Assembly (NCBI RefSeq): GCF_015024225.1
Contig: NZ_JACJGM010000021.1
Span: 1-64,000, forward strand
Origin: Nocardioides lijunqiniae
GTDB lineage: Bacteria > Actinomycetota > Actinomycetes > Propionibacteriales > Nocardioidaceae
Length of the DNA: 64,000 bases
Direction: 5' to 3'
The position numbers and the translations under genes are program-made. Of this stretch, positions 57,236 to 64,000 are shown piece by piece (within the stretch, counting starts at the first letter, position 1; each line of letters opens with the position of its first letter). Below the pieces are notes generated by a model. That model was not told the DNA's origin. It saw only the letters and a program-made list of their open reading frames with translations, and did no database searches.

Positions 57236-58300
57236 ATGTCCGAGACAATGCCTGCCCGGCCTGCCATGCCCGCCCTGTCCGTGCTCGACCTGGTGCCGGT
57301 CCGCAGCGACCAGACGACCGGGGACGCGATCGCCGCGACCCTGGCGTTGGCCCGCGCGGCCGACGAGGCCGGCTACCGCCGCTACTGGATCGCCGAGCAC
57401 CACAACATGCCCGCCGTCGCCGCGACGAACCCGCCGGTGCTCATCTCGATGGTCGCCGCCGCCACCTCCCGCCTGCGGGTGGGCTCCGGCGGCGTGATGC
57501 TGCCCAACCACGCCCCGCTCGTGGTCGCGGAGCAGTTCGCGCTCCTCGAGGCGGCCTTTCCCGGTCGCATCGACCTCGGCATCGGCCGCGCGCCCGGCAC
57601 CGACCCGGTCACCGGCTGGGCGCTGCGTCACGGGGCCGGCGGGGTCACCGACGAGGCCGTCACGCTCTTCCCCGAGTACGTCGACAACGTGCTCGCGATG
57701 ATGGAGCCCGGCGGCGTCGGGCTGGCGGTGCAGGGTCGCCGACACGTGCTGCGCGCCACCCCGAGCGCCGCCTCGGTGCCCCAGATCTGGCTGCTCGGGT
57801 CCTCCGACTACTCCGCGCGTCTCGCCGCGGAGAAGGGGATGCCCTACGTCTTCGCGCACCACTTCTCCGGCGACGGCACCCGGGAGGCGATCGAGCTGTA
57901 CCGCTCGCGCTTCGTCCCCTCGCCCGAGCTGGCCGAGCCGCGCACGTTCCTCACCGTCAACGCCGCCGTCGCCGCGACCTCCGAGGAGGCCCAGCGTCTC
58001 GCCCTGCCGCAGCTGCTGCAGATGGTGGCGCTGCGCACCGGTCAGCCGCTGACGCCGCAGCGCACGGTGGAGGAGGCCGAGGCGGAGGGCGTCCCCGAGG
58101 CGCACCGCGGCCTGGTGCAGGCGATGGCCGCCCGGTGGGTCATCGGCGACGCCGACGGGGCCCGCACGCGCGTGGCCGAGCTCGCGGCGACGTACGGCGT
58201 GGACGAAGTGATGATCCACCCGGTCGCCGGGGCCGCTGCCGGGACCGACGCGGGCGCGAGCCCCGCGCGCGAGGAGACGCTGCGCCTCCTGGCGGCCTGA
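57236..58300 (+). CDS. LLM-class flavin-dependent oxidoreductase
   Basis: 354 residues. A luciferase-like TIM barrel of the MsnO8/YhbW-like type, with [111 protein letters not shown] as the characteristic N-terminal half. Such enzymes use FMN or F420-related flavins for monooxygenation or reduction; the substrate is unknown. The ATG 57236 follows a GGGAGAGG ribosome binding site; ATG 57248 is an alternative. It is divergent from tetR. Confidence 0.88.
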   Translation: MSETMPARPAMPALSVLDLVPVRSDQTTGDAIAATLALARAADEAGYRRYWIAEHHNMPAVAATNPPVLISMVAAATSRLRVGSGGVMLPNHAPLVVAEQFALLEAAFPGRIDLGIGRAPGTDPVTGWALRHGAGGVTDEAVTLFPEYVDNVLAMMEPGGVGLAVQGRRHVLRATPSAASVPQIWLLGSSDYSARLAAEKGMPYVFAHHFSGDGTREAIELYRSRFVPSPELAEPRTFLTVNAAVAATSEEAQRLALPQLLQMVALRTGQPLTPQRTVEEAEAEGVPEAHRGLVQAMAARWVIGDADGARTRVAELAATYGVDEVMIHPVAGAAAGTDAGASPAREETLRLLAA

Positions 58301-58341
58301 GTCCGCGGTTTGGCCGCGCGAGCACCGGGCAGGGTCCGGAG

Positions 58342-58965
58342 GTGCCCCTCTCGCTGAAGACCTCCGCCGTCGCCGGCCTGGCCGCCCTGCTCCTGGCCAC
58401 GGGCTGCTCCGGGGGCGACGACGACGCGGCGGGCGGCCCGGAGCCGACACCGTCCGAGACGACCTCGGCGTCACCGCCGGTGACGCCGGAGCCGACGCCG
58501 ACGCCCACACCGACCACCAGCGCGTCGCCGACCCCGTCGACCACGGCCGCCCCCGACGCCGAGGGCGCCTTCTGCGCCGAGGTCAGCGCCGAGGAGGCGA
58601 CGCGTCTCTACGGTCGGCCGGTCACGGTGAACGCCGGCGGGTCGTGCTCCTTCCAGGAGGAGGACTTCGTCGAGCAGGACATCAACGTCGCGTGGCAGCT
58701 GGACCCCGCCCCGCGGGCGACCATGGCCTCCATCCGTCGTGACCTGGGCGTGCGCAGCGACGACGCCGAGCGGACCACGCTGGCCGGCGGCGTGCCGGCG
58801 TGGGAGGTGCGGCTGACCGACGTCAAGGGCGTGATGATCGCGGCCCTCGTCGAGGGCAGGCACCTCGTCGTGACGGTGCTCTCGGACGGGGTGCACCTGC
58901 CGGCGCGGCCGATCCCCGAGATGGCCGCCATCGCGCGGGGGATCGCCGAGACCTACATCGTCTGA
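58342..58965 (+). CDS. DUF3558-like lipoprotein
   Basis: 207 residues. The signal peptide ends in a lipobox (LLLATGC, Cys22), so it is a predicted membrane-anchored lipoprotein. A Thr/Pro/Ser-rich linker (about residues 30-70) is followed by a compact domain (FCAEVSAEEATRLYGRPVTVNAGGSCSFQEED...) in the style of actinobacterial DUF3558 lipoproteins, whose function is unknown. The two cysteines (FCAEV and GSCSF) may form a disulfide. The start is GTG 58342. It precedes the infA operon but is separated from it by 257 bp. Confidence 0.75.
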   Translation: MPLSLKTSAVAGLAALLLATGCSGGDDDAAGGPEPTPSETTSASPPVTPEPTPTPTPTTSASPTPSTTAAPDAEGAFCAEVSAEEATRLYGRPVTVNAGGSCSFQEEDFVEQDINVAWQLDPAPRATMASIRRDLGVRSDDAERTTLAGGVPAWEVRLTDVKGVMIAALVEGRHLVVTVLSDGVHLPARPIPEMAAIARGIAETYIV

Positions 58966-59222
58966 GGGCGCGAGACCGACACGATTCGTGTTTCCGGCAG
59001 GAAACCTCGTAAACTGGCGTGTCGGCCCAACGTGGGTCTGCCCTGCGGTGCCTCGCGGCTGCCCGGAGCGTGTCCGTCCCTCTCGCAAGAGCGGCTCGGT
59101 CGTGTGTCCGGACTGAGGTGCCGACGAGCGATCCTACGAGGTCCACCGGTCACCCGACCGGAGGTTCCCGGGCCGGACGGTAGGAATACGAAGCGACATC
59201 CAGACAACAGATTGTGGAGGAC
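58966..59222 (+). promoter_or_regulatory. Leader and promoter region of the infA-rpoA operon
   Basis: A -10 box TAAACT lies at 59010-59015 in CTCGTAAACTGG, with a weak TTCGTG 19 bp upstream. Small palindromes (ACACG/CGTGT at 58979-58983 and 58987-58991; GTTTCC/GGAAAC at 58990-58995 and 59000-59005) sit over the -35 region. The remaining ~200-nt leader has no gene. The ribosome binding site TGGAGGAC precedes infA. Confidence 0.55.
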
Positions 59223-59444
59223 ATGCCGAAGAAAGAAGGCGTGATCGAGCTCGAGGGCACCATCACGGAGGCCCTCCCCAACGCCATGTTCCGCGTCGAG
59301 CTGAGCAACGGCCACAAGGTGCTCGCCCACATCAGCGGCAAGATGCGCCAGCACTACATCCGGATCCTCCCCGAGGACCGCGTGGTGGTGGAGCTCTCTC
59401 CGTACGACCTCACCCGGGGTCGCATCGTCTACCGCTACAAGTAA
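59223..59444 (+). CDS. infA: Translation initiation factor IF-1
   Basis: 73 residues, standard. IF-1 occupies the 30S A site during initiation. [72 protein letters not shown] is a full S1-like OB fold. The ATG at 59223 is chosen over ATG 59214, because the strong Shine-Dalgarno TGGAGGAC overlaps that earlier codon. First gene of the alpha operon. Confidence 0.97.
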   Translation: MPKKEGVIELEGTITEALPNAMFRVELSNGHKVLAHISGKMRQHYIRILPEDRVVVELSPYDLTRGRIVYRYK

Positions 59445-59473
59445 GCAGCCGACCGAACAGAAAGGGTCGACGC

Positions 59474-59587
59474 ATGAAGGTCAACCCGAGCGTCAAGAAG
59501 ATCTGTGACAAGTGCAAGACGATCCGTCGTCACGGCGTGGTCATGGTGATCTGCGAGAACCCGCGTCACAAGCAGCGTCAGGGCTGA
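59474..59587 (+). CDS. rpmJ: 50S ribosomal protein L36, zinc form
   Basis: 37 residues. The three Cys and one His of the zinc-binding form are in CDKC (C11, C14), C27 and H32. [41 protein letters not shown] sequence is typical bL36. It starts at ATG 59474 with an AAAGGG site, 29 bp after infA. Zinc-dependent like S14 above; no zinc-free paralogue is in the window. Confidence 0.97.
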   Translation: MKVNPSVKKICDKCKTIRRHGVVMVICENPRHKQRQG

Positions 59588-59778
59588 GCCTCGGCTCTCC
59601 CCGCACGCTGGACAACTGAACAACCCATCAACGTGAACGCTTAGCCCCGCGCAGCACCATCGCGGGGGGCGAACCACCTCCGGAGCAGAAGGCCGGGGCC
59701 GGGCACCGCCCGGGCGCGTCACGATCGAAACCTCTGTGAACCACCGAAGGACACCGTCCTTCAGGAAAGGGCCATCAC
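59588..59778 (+). other. Gap between rpmJ and rpsM with a hairpin
   Basis: 190 bp without a gene. A 7-bp stem (CCCCGCG at 59645-59651 with CGCGGGG at 59661-59667, loop of nine) could be an attenuator or part of a leader for rpsM. No convincing -35/-10 pair was found, though the distance suggests a second promoter is possible. An AGGAAAGGG site lies before rpsM. Confidence 0.4.
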
Positions 59779-60153
59779 ATGGCACGCCTTGTTGGTGTCG
59801 ACCTCCCGCGCGACAAGCGCATCGAGATCGCACTCACCTACATCTACGGCATCGGCCGTACCCGTTCCCAGCAGCTGCTCGCGCTCACCGGGGTCGACCC
59901 GAACCAGCGCGTGCACCAGATGGGTGACGAAGAGCTGGTCAAGCTCCGCGACGCGATCGAGGGCAACTTCAAGATCGAGGGCGACCTCCGTCGAGAGGTC
60001 CAGGCCGACATCCGTCGCAAGATCGAGATCGGCAGCTACCAGGGTCGCCGCCACCGTCAGGGCCTCCCGGTCCGCGGTCAGCGCACCAAGACCAACGCCC
60101 GTACCCGCAAGGGTCCCAAGCGCACGGTTGCCGGCAAGAAGAAGGCCAAGTGA
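59779..60153 (+). CDS. rpsM: 30S ribosomal protein S13
   Basis: 124 residues, standard. S13 forms bridges B1a and B1b from the 30S head. [40 protein letters not shown] and the C-terminal [34 protein letters not shown] are typical. Start ATG 59779 follows AAAGGG. Confidence 0.98.
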   Translation: MARLVGVDLPRDKRIEIALTYIYGIGRTRSQQLLALTGVDPNQRVHQMGDEELVKLRDAIEGNFKIEGDLRREVQADIRRKIEIGSYQGRRHRQGLPVRGQRTKTNARTRKGPKRTVAGKKKAK

Positions 60154-60217
60154 GCCGACGCGCTCGCGCGCCTCACTGCCTTCCTAACTCACAGACCAGC
60201 TAACACAGGAGAACTGC

Positions 60218-60622
60218 ATGCCTCCCAAGGCTCGTGCGGCCGGCGCCAAGAAGGTCCGCCGCAAGGAGAAGAAGAACATCGCTCAGGGCGAAGCCCACAT
60301 CAAGAGCACGTTCAACAACACGATCGTCACGATCACCGACCCCACGGGTGCGGTCATCTCGTGGGCCTCTGCCGGCACCGTCGGCTTCAAGGGCTCGCGC
60401 AAGTCCACGCCGTACGCCGCCCAGATGGCCGCCGAGGCCGCGGGTCGCCGCGCGATGGACCACGGCATGAAGAAGATCGACGTCTTCGTCAAGGGCCCGG
60501 GCTCGGGTCGCGAGACGGCCATCCGGTCGCTCGGTGCCATCGGCCTCGAGGTCGGCACCATCCAGGACGTCACGCCCACCCCGCACAACGGATGCCGCCC
60601 GCCCAAGCGCCGGCGCGTCTGA
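60218..60622 (+). CDS. rpsK: 30S ribosomal protein S11
   Basis: 134 residues. S11 lies on the 30S platform near the E site. [109 protein letters not shown] is the complete family sequence. It is 64 bp after rpsM and 28 bp before rpsD. Confidence 0.98.
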   Translation: MPPKARAAGAKKVRRKEKKNIAQGEAHIKSTFNNTIVTITDPTGAVISWASAGTVGFKGSRKSTPYAAQMAAEAAGRRAMDHGMKKIDVFVKGPGSGRETAIRSLGAIGLEVGTIQDVTPTPHNGCRPPKRRRV

Positions 60623-60650
60623 CCCGAGACTGAGAAAGAGAGACTGACCC

Positions 60651-61259
60651 ATGGCCCGTTACACCGGACCCATGACCCGGAAGTCGCGCCGTCTCGGTGT
60701 CGACCTCGTCGGTGGCGACGCAGCGTTCGAGAAGCGCCCCTACCCTCCGGGCCAGCACGGCCGCGCCCGCATCAAGGAGAGCGAGTACCGCTCGCAGCTG
60801 CAGGAGAAGCAGAAGGCCCGCTTCACCTACGGCGTGATGGAGAAGCAGTTCCTGAACTACTACAAGGAGGCCTCGCGCCGCTCCGGCAAGACCGGTGACA
60901 ACCTCCTGCAGCTGCTCGAGTGCCGTCTCGACAACGTGGTCTACCGCGCCGGCTTCGCCCGCACGCGTCGCCACGCCCGCCAGCTGGTGTCCCACGGGCA
61001 CTTCCTGGTCAACGGCAAGAAGGTCGACATCCCGTCGTTCCAGGTCTCGGCCTACGACATCATCGACGTGCGCGAGAAGTCGCTCGAGATGACGCCGTTC
61101 ATCGTGGCCCGCGAGACCTTCGGCGAGCGGATCGTCCCGGCCTGGCTCGAGTCCCTGCCGAACCGCATGCGGATCCTGGTCCACCAGGTCCCCGTGCGCG
61201 CGCAGATCGACATGCCGATCCAGGAGCAGCTCATCGTGGAGTTCTACTCCAAGAAGTGA
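60651..61259 (+). CDS. rpsD: 30S ribosomal protein S4
   Basis: 202 residues. S4 is a primary 16S binder and, in many bacteria, the operon's repressor. The N-terminus lacks the CxxC zinc site (the zinc-free form): MARYTGPMTRKSRRLGVDLVGGDAAFEKRPYPPGQHG. The S4 RNA-binding domain is CRLDNVVYRAGFARTRRHARQLVSHGHFLVNGKKVDIPS. A strong hairpin follows before rpoA. Confidence 0.98.
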   Translation: MARYTGPMTRKSRRLGVDLVGGDAAFEKRPYPPGQHGRARIKESEYRSQLQEKQKARFTYGVMEKQFLNYYKEASRRSGKTGDNLLQLLECRLDNVVYRAGFARTRRHARQLVSHGHFLVNGKKVDIPSFQVSAYDIIDVREKSLEMTPFIVARETFGERIVPAWLESLPNRMRILVHQVPVRAQIDMPIQEQLIVEFYSKK

Positions 61260-61265
61260 TTGCGT

Positions 61266-61291
61266 CGGTGGCCGGGCTCGCCCGGCCACCG
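61266..61291 (+). terminator. Perfect hairpin between rpsD and rpoA
   Basis: A perfect 12-bp stem (61266-61277 with 61280-61291, left arm CGGTGGCCGGGC) with a TC loop begins seven bases after the rpsD stop. No T-tract. It is probably an attenuator or processing structure that sets the ratio of ribosomal to RNA-polymerase protein. Confidence 0.6.
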
Positions 61292-61371
61292 TTCGCACGT
61301 ACGTCGCCGCCGTCAACACGCAAATGTTCGGGTCCGTCATATAGCGGGTGGGTCCGGAAAGGAAAGAATCA

Positions 61372-62388
61372 GTGCTCATCGCACAGCGTCCCTCACTGTC
61401 GGAAGAGTCCGTCGACGAGTTCCGTTCGCGGTTCGTCATCGAGCCGCTGGAGCCGGGTTTCGGCTACACGCTCGGCAACTCGCTCCGTCGCACCCTCCTG
61501 TCGTCGATCCCCGGTGCCTCGGTCACGAGCATCAAGGTCGACACCGTCCTCCACGAGTTCTCGACGATCGAGGGCGTCAAGGAGGACGTCACCGAGATCA
61601 TCCTGAACCTCAAGGGCCTGGTCGTCTCCTCCGAGCACGACGAGCCCGTCACCATGTACCTCCGCAAGTCCGGTGCCGGTGCCGTCACCGCCGCTGACAT
61701 CGCGCCCCCGGCCGGTGTCGAGGTGCACAACCCCGAGCTGCAGATCGCCACGCTGTCCGACAAGGGCAAGCTGGAGATGGAGCTCGTCGTCGAGCGCGGC
61801 CGCGGCTACGTCTCCGCCGTCCAGAACAAGGGCGCGGACAACGAGATCGGCCGGATGCCGGTCGACTCCATCTACAGCCCCGTGCTGAAGGTGACGTACA
61901 AGGTCGAGGCGACCCGTGTCGAGCAGCGCACCGACTTCGACAAGCTGGTCATCGACGTCGAGACCAAGCCCTCGATCCTGCCCCGCGACGCCATCGCGTC
62001 GGCCGGCAAGACCCTGGTCGAGCTCTTCGGCCTGGCGCGTGAGCTGAACGTCGAGGCCGAGGGCATCGACATCGGCCCCTCGCCCGTCGACGAGCAGCTC
62101 GCGGCCGACCTCGCCCTCCCGGTCGAGGACCTGCAGCTGACCGTCCGCTCCTACAACTGCCTCAAGCGCGAGGGCATCCACACCGTGGGCGAGCTCATCT
62201 CGCGCTCGGAGCAGGACCTGCTCGACATCCGCAACTTCGGAGCGAAGTCGATCGACGAGGTCAAGGCCAAGCTGGTCGAGATGGGCCTGTCCCTCAAGGA
62301 CAGCGCGCCCGGCTTCGACCCGCAGGCGGCCCTCGCCGCCTACGGCGACGACGACGACGACGCGTTCGTCGAGGACGAGCAGTACTGA
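61372..62388 (+). CDS. rpoA: RNA polymerase subunit alpha
   Basis: 338 residues. The N-terminal domain ([63 protein letters not shown]) dimerises and binds beta and beta'; the C-terminal domain (about 250-320, [52 protein letters not shown]) binds UP elements and activators. It ends with an acidic tail of several Asp. The start is GTG 61372 after GGAAAGGAAAG. Confidence 0.98.
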   Translation: MLIAQRPSLSEESVDEFRSRFVIEPLEPGFGYTLGNSLRRTLLSSIPGASVTSIKVDTVLHEFSTIEGVKEDVTEIILNLKGLVVSSEHDEPVTMYLRKSGAGAVTAADIAPPAGVEVHNPELQIATLSDKGKLEMELVVERGRGYVSAVQNKGADNEIGRMPVDSIYSPVLKVTYKVEATRVEQRTDFDKLVIDVETKPSILPRDAIASAGKTLVELFGLARELNVEAEGIDIGPSPVDEQLAADLALPVEDLQLTVRSYNCLKREGIHTVGELISRSEQDLLDIRNFGAKSIDEVKAKLVEMGLSLKDSAPGFDPQAALAAYGDDDDDAFVEDEQY

Positions 62389-62397
62389 TCCACCGCT

Positions 62398-62424
62398 GAC
62401 CCGCCCGAGACTCTCGGGCGGGTC
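62398..62424 (+). terminator. Hairpin between rpoA and rplQ
   Basis: A perfect 12-bp stem (62398-62409 with 62413-62424, left arm GACCCGCCCGAG) with an ACT loop. The arms are the same as in the terminator after rplQ. No T-tract follows, so it may be partly read through. Confidence 0.6.
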
Positions 62425-62493
62425 GGCGCCTCAGCAGCACCCGCCCTCTATCCCGGTACCTGACACGGCCGGGGAGAATCGAGAACACGAGCC

Positions 62494-63081
62494 ATGCCCA
62501 AGCCCACCAAGGGTCCCCGCCTCGGCGGCAGCCCGGCCCACCAGCGCCTGATCCTCGCGAACCTCGCGAGCCAGCTCTTCGAGCACGGTCGGATCACCAC
62601 GACCGAGGCCAAGGCTCGCGCCCTGCGCCCGCACGCCGAGAAGCTGATCACCAAGGCGAAGAAGGGCGACCTCCACAACCGCCGCATGGTCCTCAAGACC
62701 ATCCGCGACAAGGGCGTCGTGCACACCCTCTTCACCGAGATCGCGCCGACCTTCGCCGAGCGTCCCGGCGGCTACACCCGCATCACCAAGCTCAATCCCC
62801 GCAAGGGCGACAACGCCCCCATGGCGGTCATCGAGCTCGTGACCGAGGCGTACTCGCCGACCGCGCCCCGCACCACGTCGGCCCCGGCGGCCGCTGCCGC
62901 TCCGGTCGAGGAGGCCCCGGTCGAGGAGACCGAGACCGACGAGACCGCGACCGAGGAGTCGGCCGCGACCGACGCTCCCACCGAGCTCGCCGAGGAGGCG
63001 TCGCCCGAGGAGAGCGTCGTCGCCGAGGAGGAGCCCACCGAGGACGAGGCCCCCGCGGCCGAGGACGACACCAAGTCCTGA
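62494..63081 (+). CDS. rplQ: 50S ribosomal protein L17 with acidic C-terminal tail
   Basis: 195 residues, longer than the ~120-130 of typical L17. The core is normal ([66 protein letters not shown], then [23 protein letters not shown]). After residue ~122 comes a ~70-residue tail almost wholly of Ala, Glu, Asp, Thr and Pro, a common actinobacterial extension of unknown role. Last gene of the alpha operon. Confidence 0.96.
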   Translation: MPKPTKGPRLGGSPAHQRLILANLASQLFEHGRITTTEAKARALRPHAEKLITKAKKGDLHNRRMVLKTIRDKGVVHTLFTEIAPTFAERPGGYTRITKLNPRKGDNAPMAVIELVTEAYSPTAPRTTSAPAAAAAPVEEAPVEETETDETATEESAATDAPTELAEEASPEESVVAEEEPTEDEAPAAEDDTKS

Positions 63082-63103
63082 CCCGCGCCTCACCGCGTCA
63101 CCG

Positions 63104-63134
63104 CTGACCCGCCCGAGATCCTCGGGCGGGTCAG
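63104..63134. terminator. Terminator after rplQ, shared with reductase-like gene
   Basis: A 14-bp perfect stem (63104-63117 with 63121-63134, core GACCCGCCCGAG/CTCGGGCGGGTC) with an ATC loop. It separates the convergent rplQ and reductase-like gene and is nearly the same as the hairpin before rplQ. Confidence 0.8.
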
Positions 63135-63158
63135 TGTCATCTCCGGGGTCGGAGGGTG

Positions 63159-64000
63159 TCAGCCCAGCAGCGGAGCGGGGTCGACGCTGCGCGGGGCGCC
63201 GCCGGCGCGCACCAGGTCGTGCGTGGCCCGCTGGACGGCCTCGTTGACCGGGGTGGGCACTCCGTGCAGGCGCCCGAGCAGCACGACCTCGCCGGCGAGG
63301 TAGTCGATCTCCACCCCGCTGCCGCCGCGGGCGACGCTCTGCCACGTGGAGCCGCCCTCCTCGACCGGCAGGTGCTCGCGGCGGCGCAGGTGGTCGCCGC
63401 GGCGCTCGCGGTCGAGCTCGGCCGTGACCACGTCGATGCCGACGCGCGCCAGCACCTGCTCGCCCTCGGCCTGCGCGCGGCGCACCAGCTCGTCGGCGTC
63501 CTCGCCCGGGGTGAAGACGGCGTCCACCCCGTTGCCCAGGTTGGACAGCAGCTTGCGGTGCTTCCACGCCATGATGTCGGGCCGCGCCACCGACTCGAAG
63601 CCGGCGCGGCGCAGGTCGGCCGCGATCGCCTCCGCGGTCTCGTCGACCCCACCGGGCACCCGCCCGACGTCGAGGATGCCCGGCGCCGAGCCGGACTTCT
63701 GCACGACCACGCCGGGCTCGAGGTGGGTGGCCGGCAGCATCACGCACACGGCGTACGTCTCCGCGCGTTGGCGCAGGACGGCTCGCTCGTTGGCCACGCC
63801 GTTCTGCACGCAGACGACCGGCACCCCCTCCGGCGTGTGCGCCAGCACGTCCTCCAGGGCGGCCTGCGTCTGCTGGCCCTTCACGCAGAGCAGGACCACG
63901 GTGTCATCGGTCCACGCCACGTCGGCCGCGGTGTCGGTGGCCGGCGCGTCCACCCGGTGCCGGCCGTCCTCGCGGTCGAGGGTCAGGCCCTGCGCCCGGA
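63159..64000 (-). CDS. Ketopantoate reductase (ApbA/PanE)-like protein, 5' end cut
   Basis: A minus-strand frame of 842 bp that runs off the right edge (no start codon or N-terminal Rossmann motif visible). The seen part has DDTVVLLCVKGQQTQAALEDVL, PVVCVQNGVANERAVL, ADLRRAGFESVARPDIMAWKHRKLLSNLGNGVDAVF, and a helical C-terminal domain with GSGVEIDYLAGEVVLLGRLHGVPTPVNEAV. In PanE these correspond to the nicotinamide side, the catalytic Lys loop (K in AWKHRKLLSN) and the substrate Glu/Ser helix (EIDYLAGEVV). Such proteins reduce 2-dehydropantoate for pantothenate, but the family has other substrates. Confidence 0.8.
   Translation of the reverse strand, partial: RAQGLTLDREDGRHRVDAPATDTAADVAWTDDTVVLLCVKGQQTQAALEDVLAHTPEGVPVVCVQNGVANERAVLRQRAETYAVCVMLPATHLEPGVVVQKSGSAPGILDVGRVPGGVDETAEAIAADLRRAGFESVARPDIMAWKHRKLLSNLGNGVDAVFTPGEDADELVRRAQAEGEQVLARVGIDVVTAELDRERRGDHLRRREHLPVEEGGSTWQSVARGGSGVEIDYLAGEVVLLGRLHGVPTPVNEAVQRATHDLVRAGGAPRSVDPAPLLG

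Overview
The window reads as a chromosome segment of a high-GC Gram-positive actinobacterium, most like Nocardioides or another Nocardioidaceae. The reasons are uniformly GC-rich coding, many GTG starts, start codons 6-7 nt downstream of a TANNNT -10 box (leaderless mRNA), a zinc-type S14, actinobacterial families (DUF3027, DUF2530, MerR-DICT, DUF3558) and the intact actinobacterial order of ribosomal operons. The genus is inferred from style and gene order; no database search was run.

Layout. 0-3.5 kb: DUF3027 protein, Dps, DUF2530 protein and an NCS2 purine permease. 3.5-4.3 kb: repeat island 1. 4.3-6.0 kb: marR-MFS efflux pair. 6.0-10.5 kb: str operon rpsL-rpsG-fusA-tuf. 10.5-11.4 kb: repeat island 2, whose core is an inverted copy of island 1. 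11.4-16.1 kb: trmB, RDD and SpoIIM-like membrane proteins, a flavin oxidoreductase and its MerR-DICT regulator. 16.2-17.7 kb: a small protein and two paralogous proteins, one with an FHA-like end. 17.7-22.9 kb: reverse operon of a membrane protein, DUF4129, DUF4350, MoxR and DUF58. 22.9-24.6 kb: a CMD-family protein and an NAD(P)-binding reductase. 25.0-37.8 kb: S10-spc superoperon from rpsJ to map (31 kb onward includes secY and adk). 37.8-40 kb: paired long palindromes and a three-gene WXG100 locus. 40.1-41.2 kb: terC behind a probable yybP-ykoY manganese riboswitch. 41.3-54.5 kb: a PFNA-like locus (Ser/Thr kinase, FHA protein, 2055-residue FN3 protein, MoxR, DUF58, transglutaminase-like protein). 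54.6-58.97 kb: ELWxxDGTxxGT-repeat secreted protein, TetR, LLM flavin oxidoreductase, DUF3558 lipoprotein. 59.2-63.1 kb: infA-rpmJ-rpsM-rpsK-rpsD-rpoA-rplQ. The right edge cuts a ketopantoate-reductase-like gene.

The core genes supply translation, transcription, secretion and N-terminal processing and look entirely normal. The accessory interest lies in four places: the inverted repeat islands bracketing marR-MFS-str; the PFNA-like locus, whose transglutaminase-like protein seems to lack its catalytic Cys; the WXG100 locus with no secretion machinery nearby; and the 28-30 bp perfect palindromes after map. No tRNA, rRNA, CRISPR array, transposase or phage gene was found.
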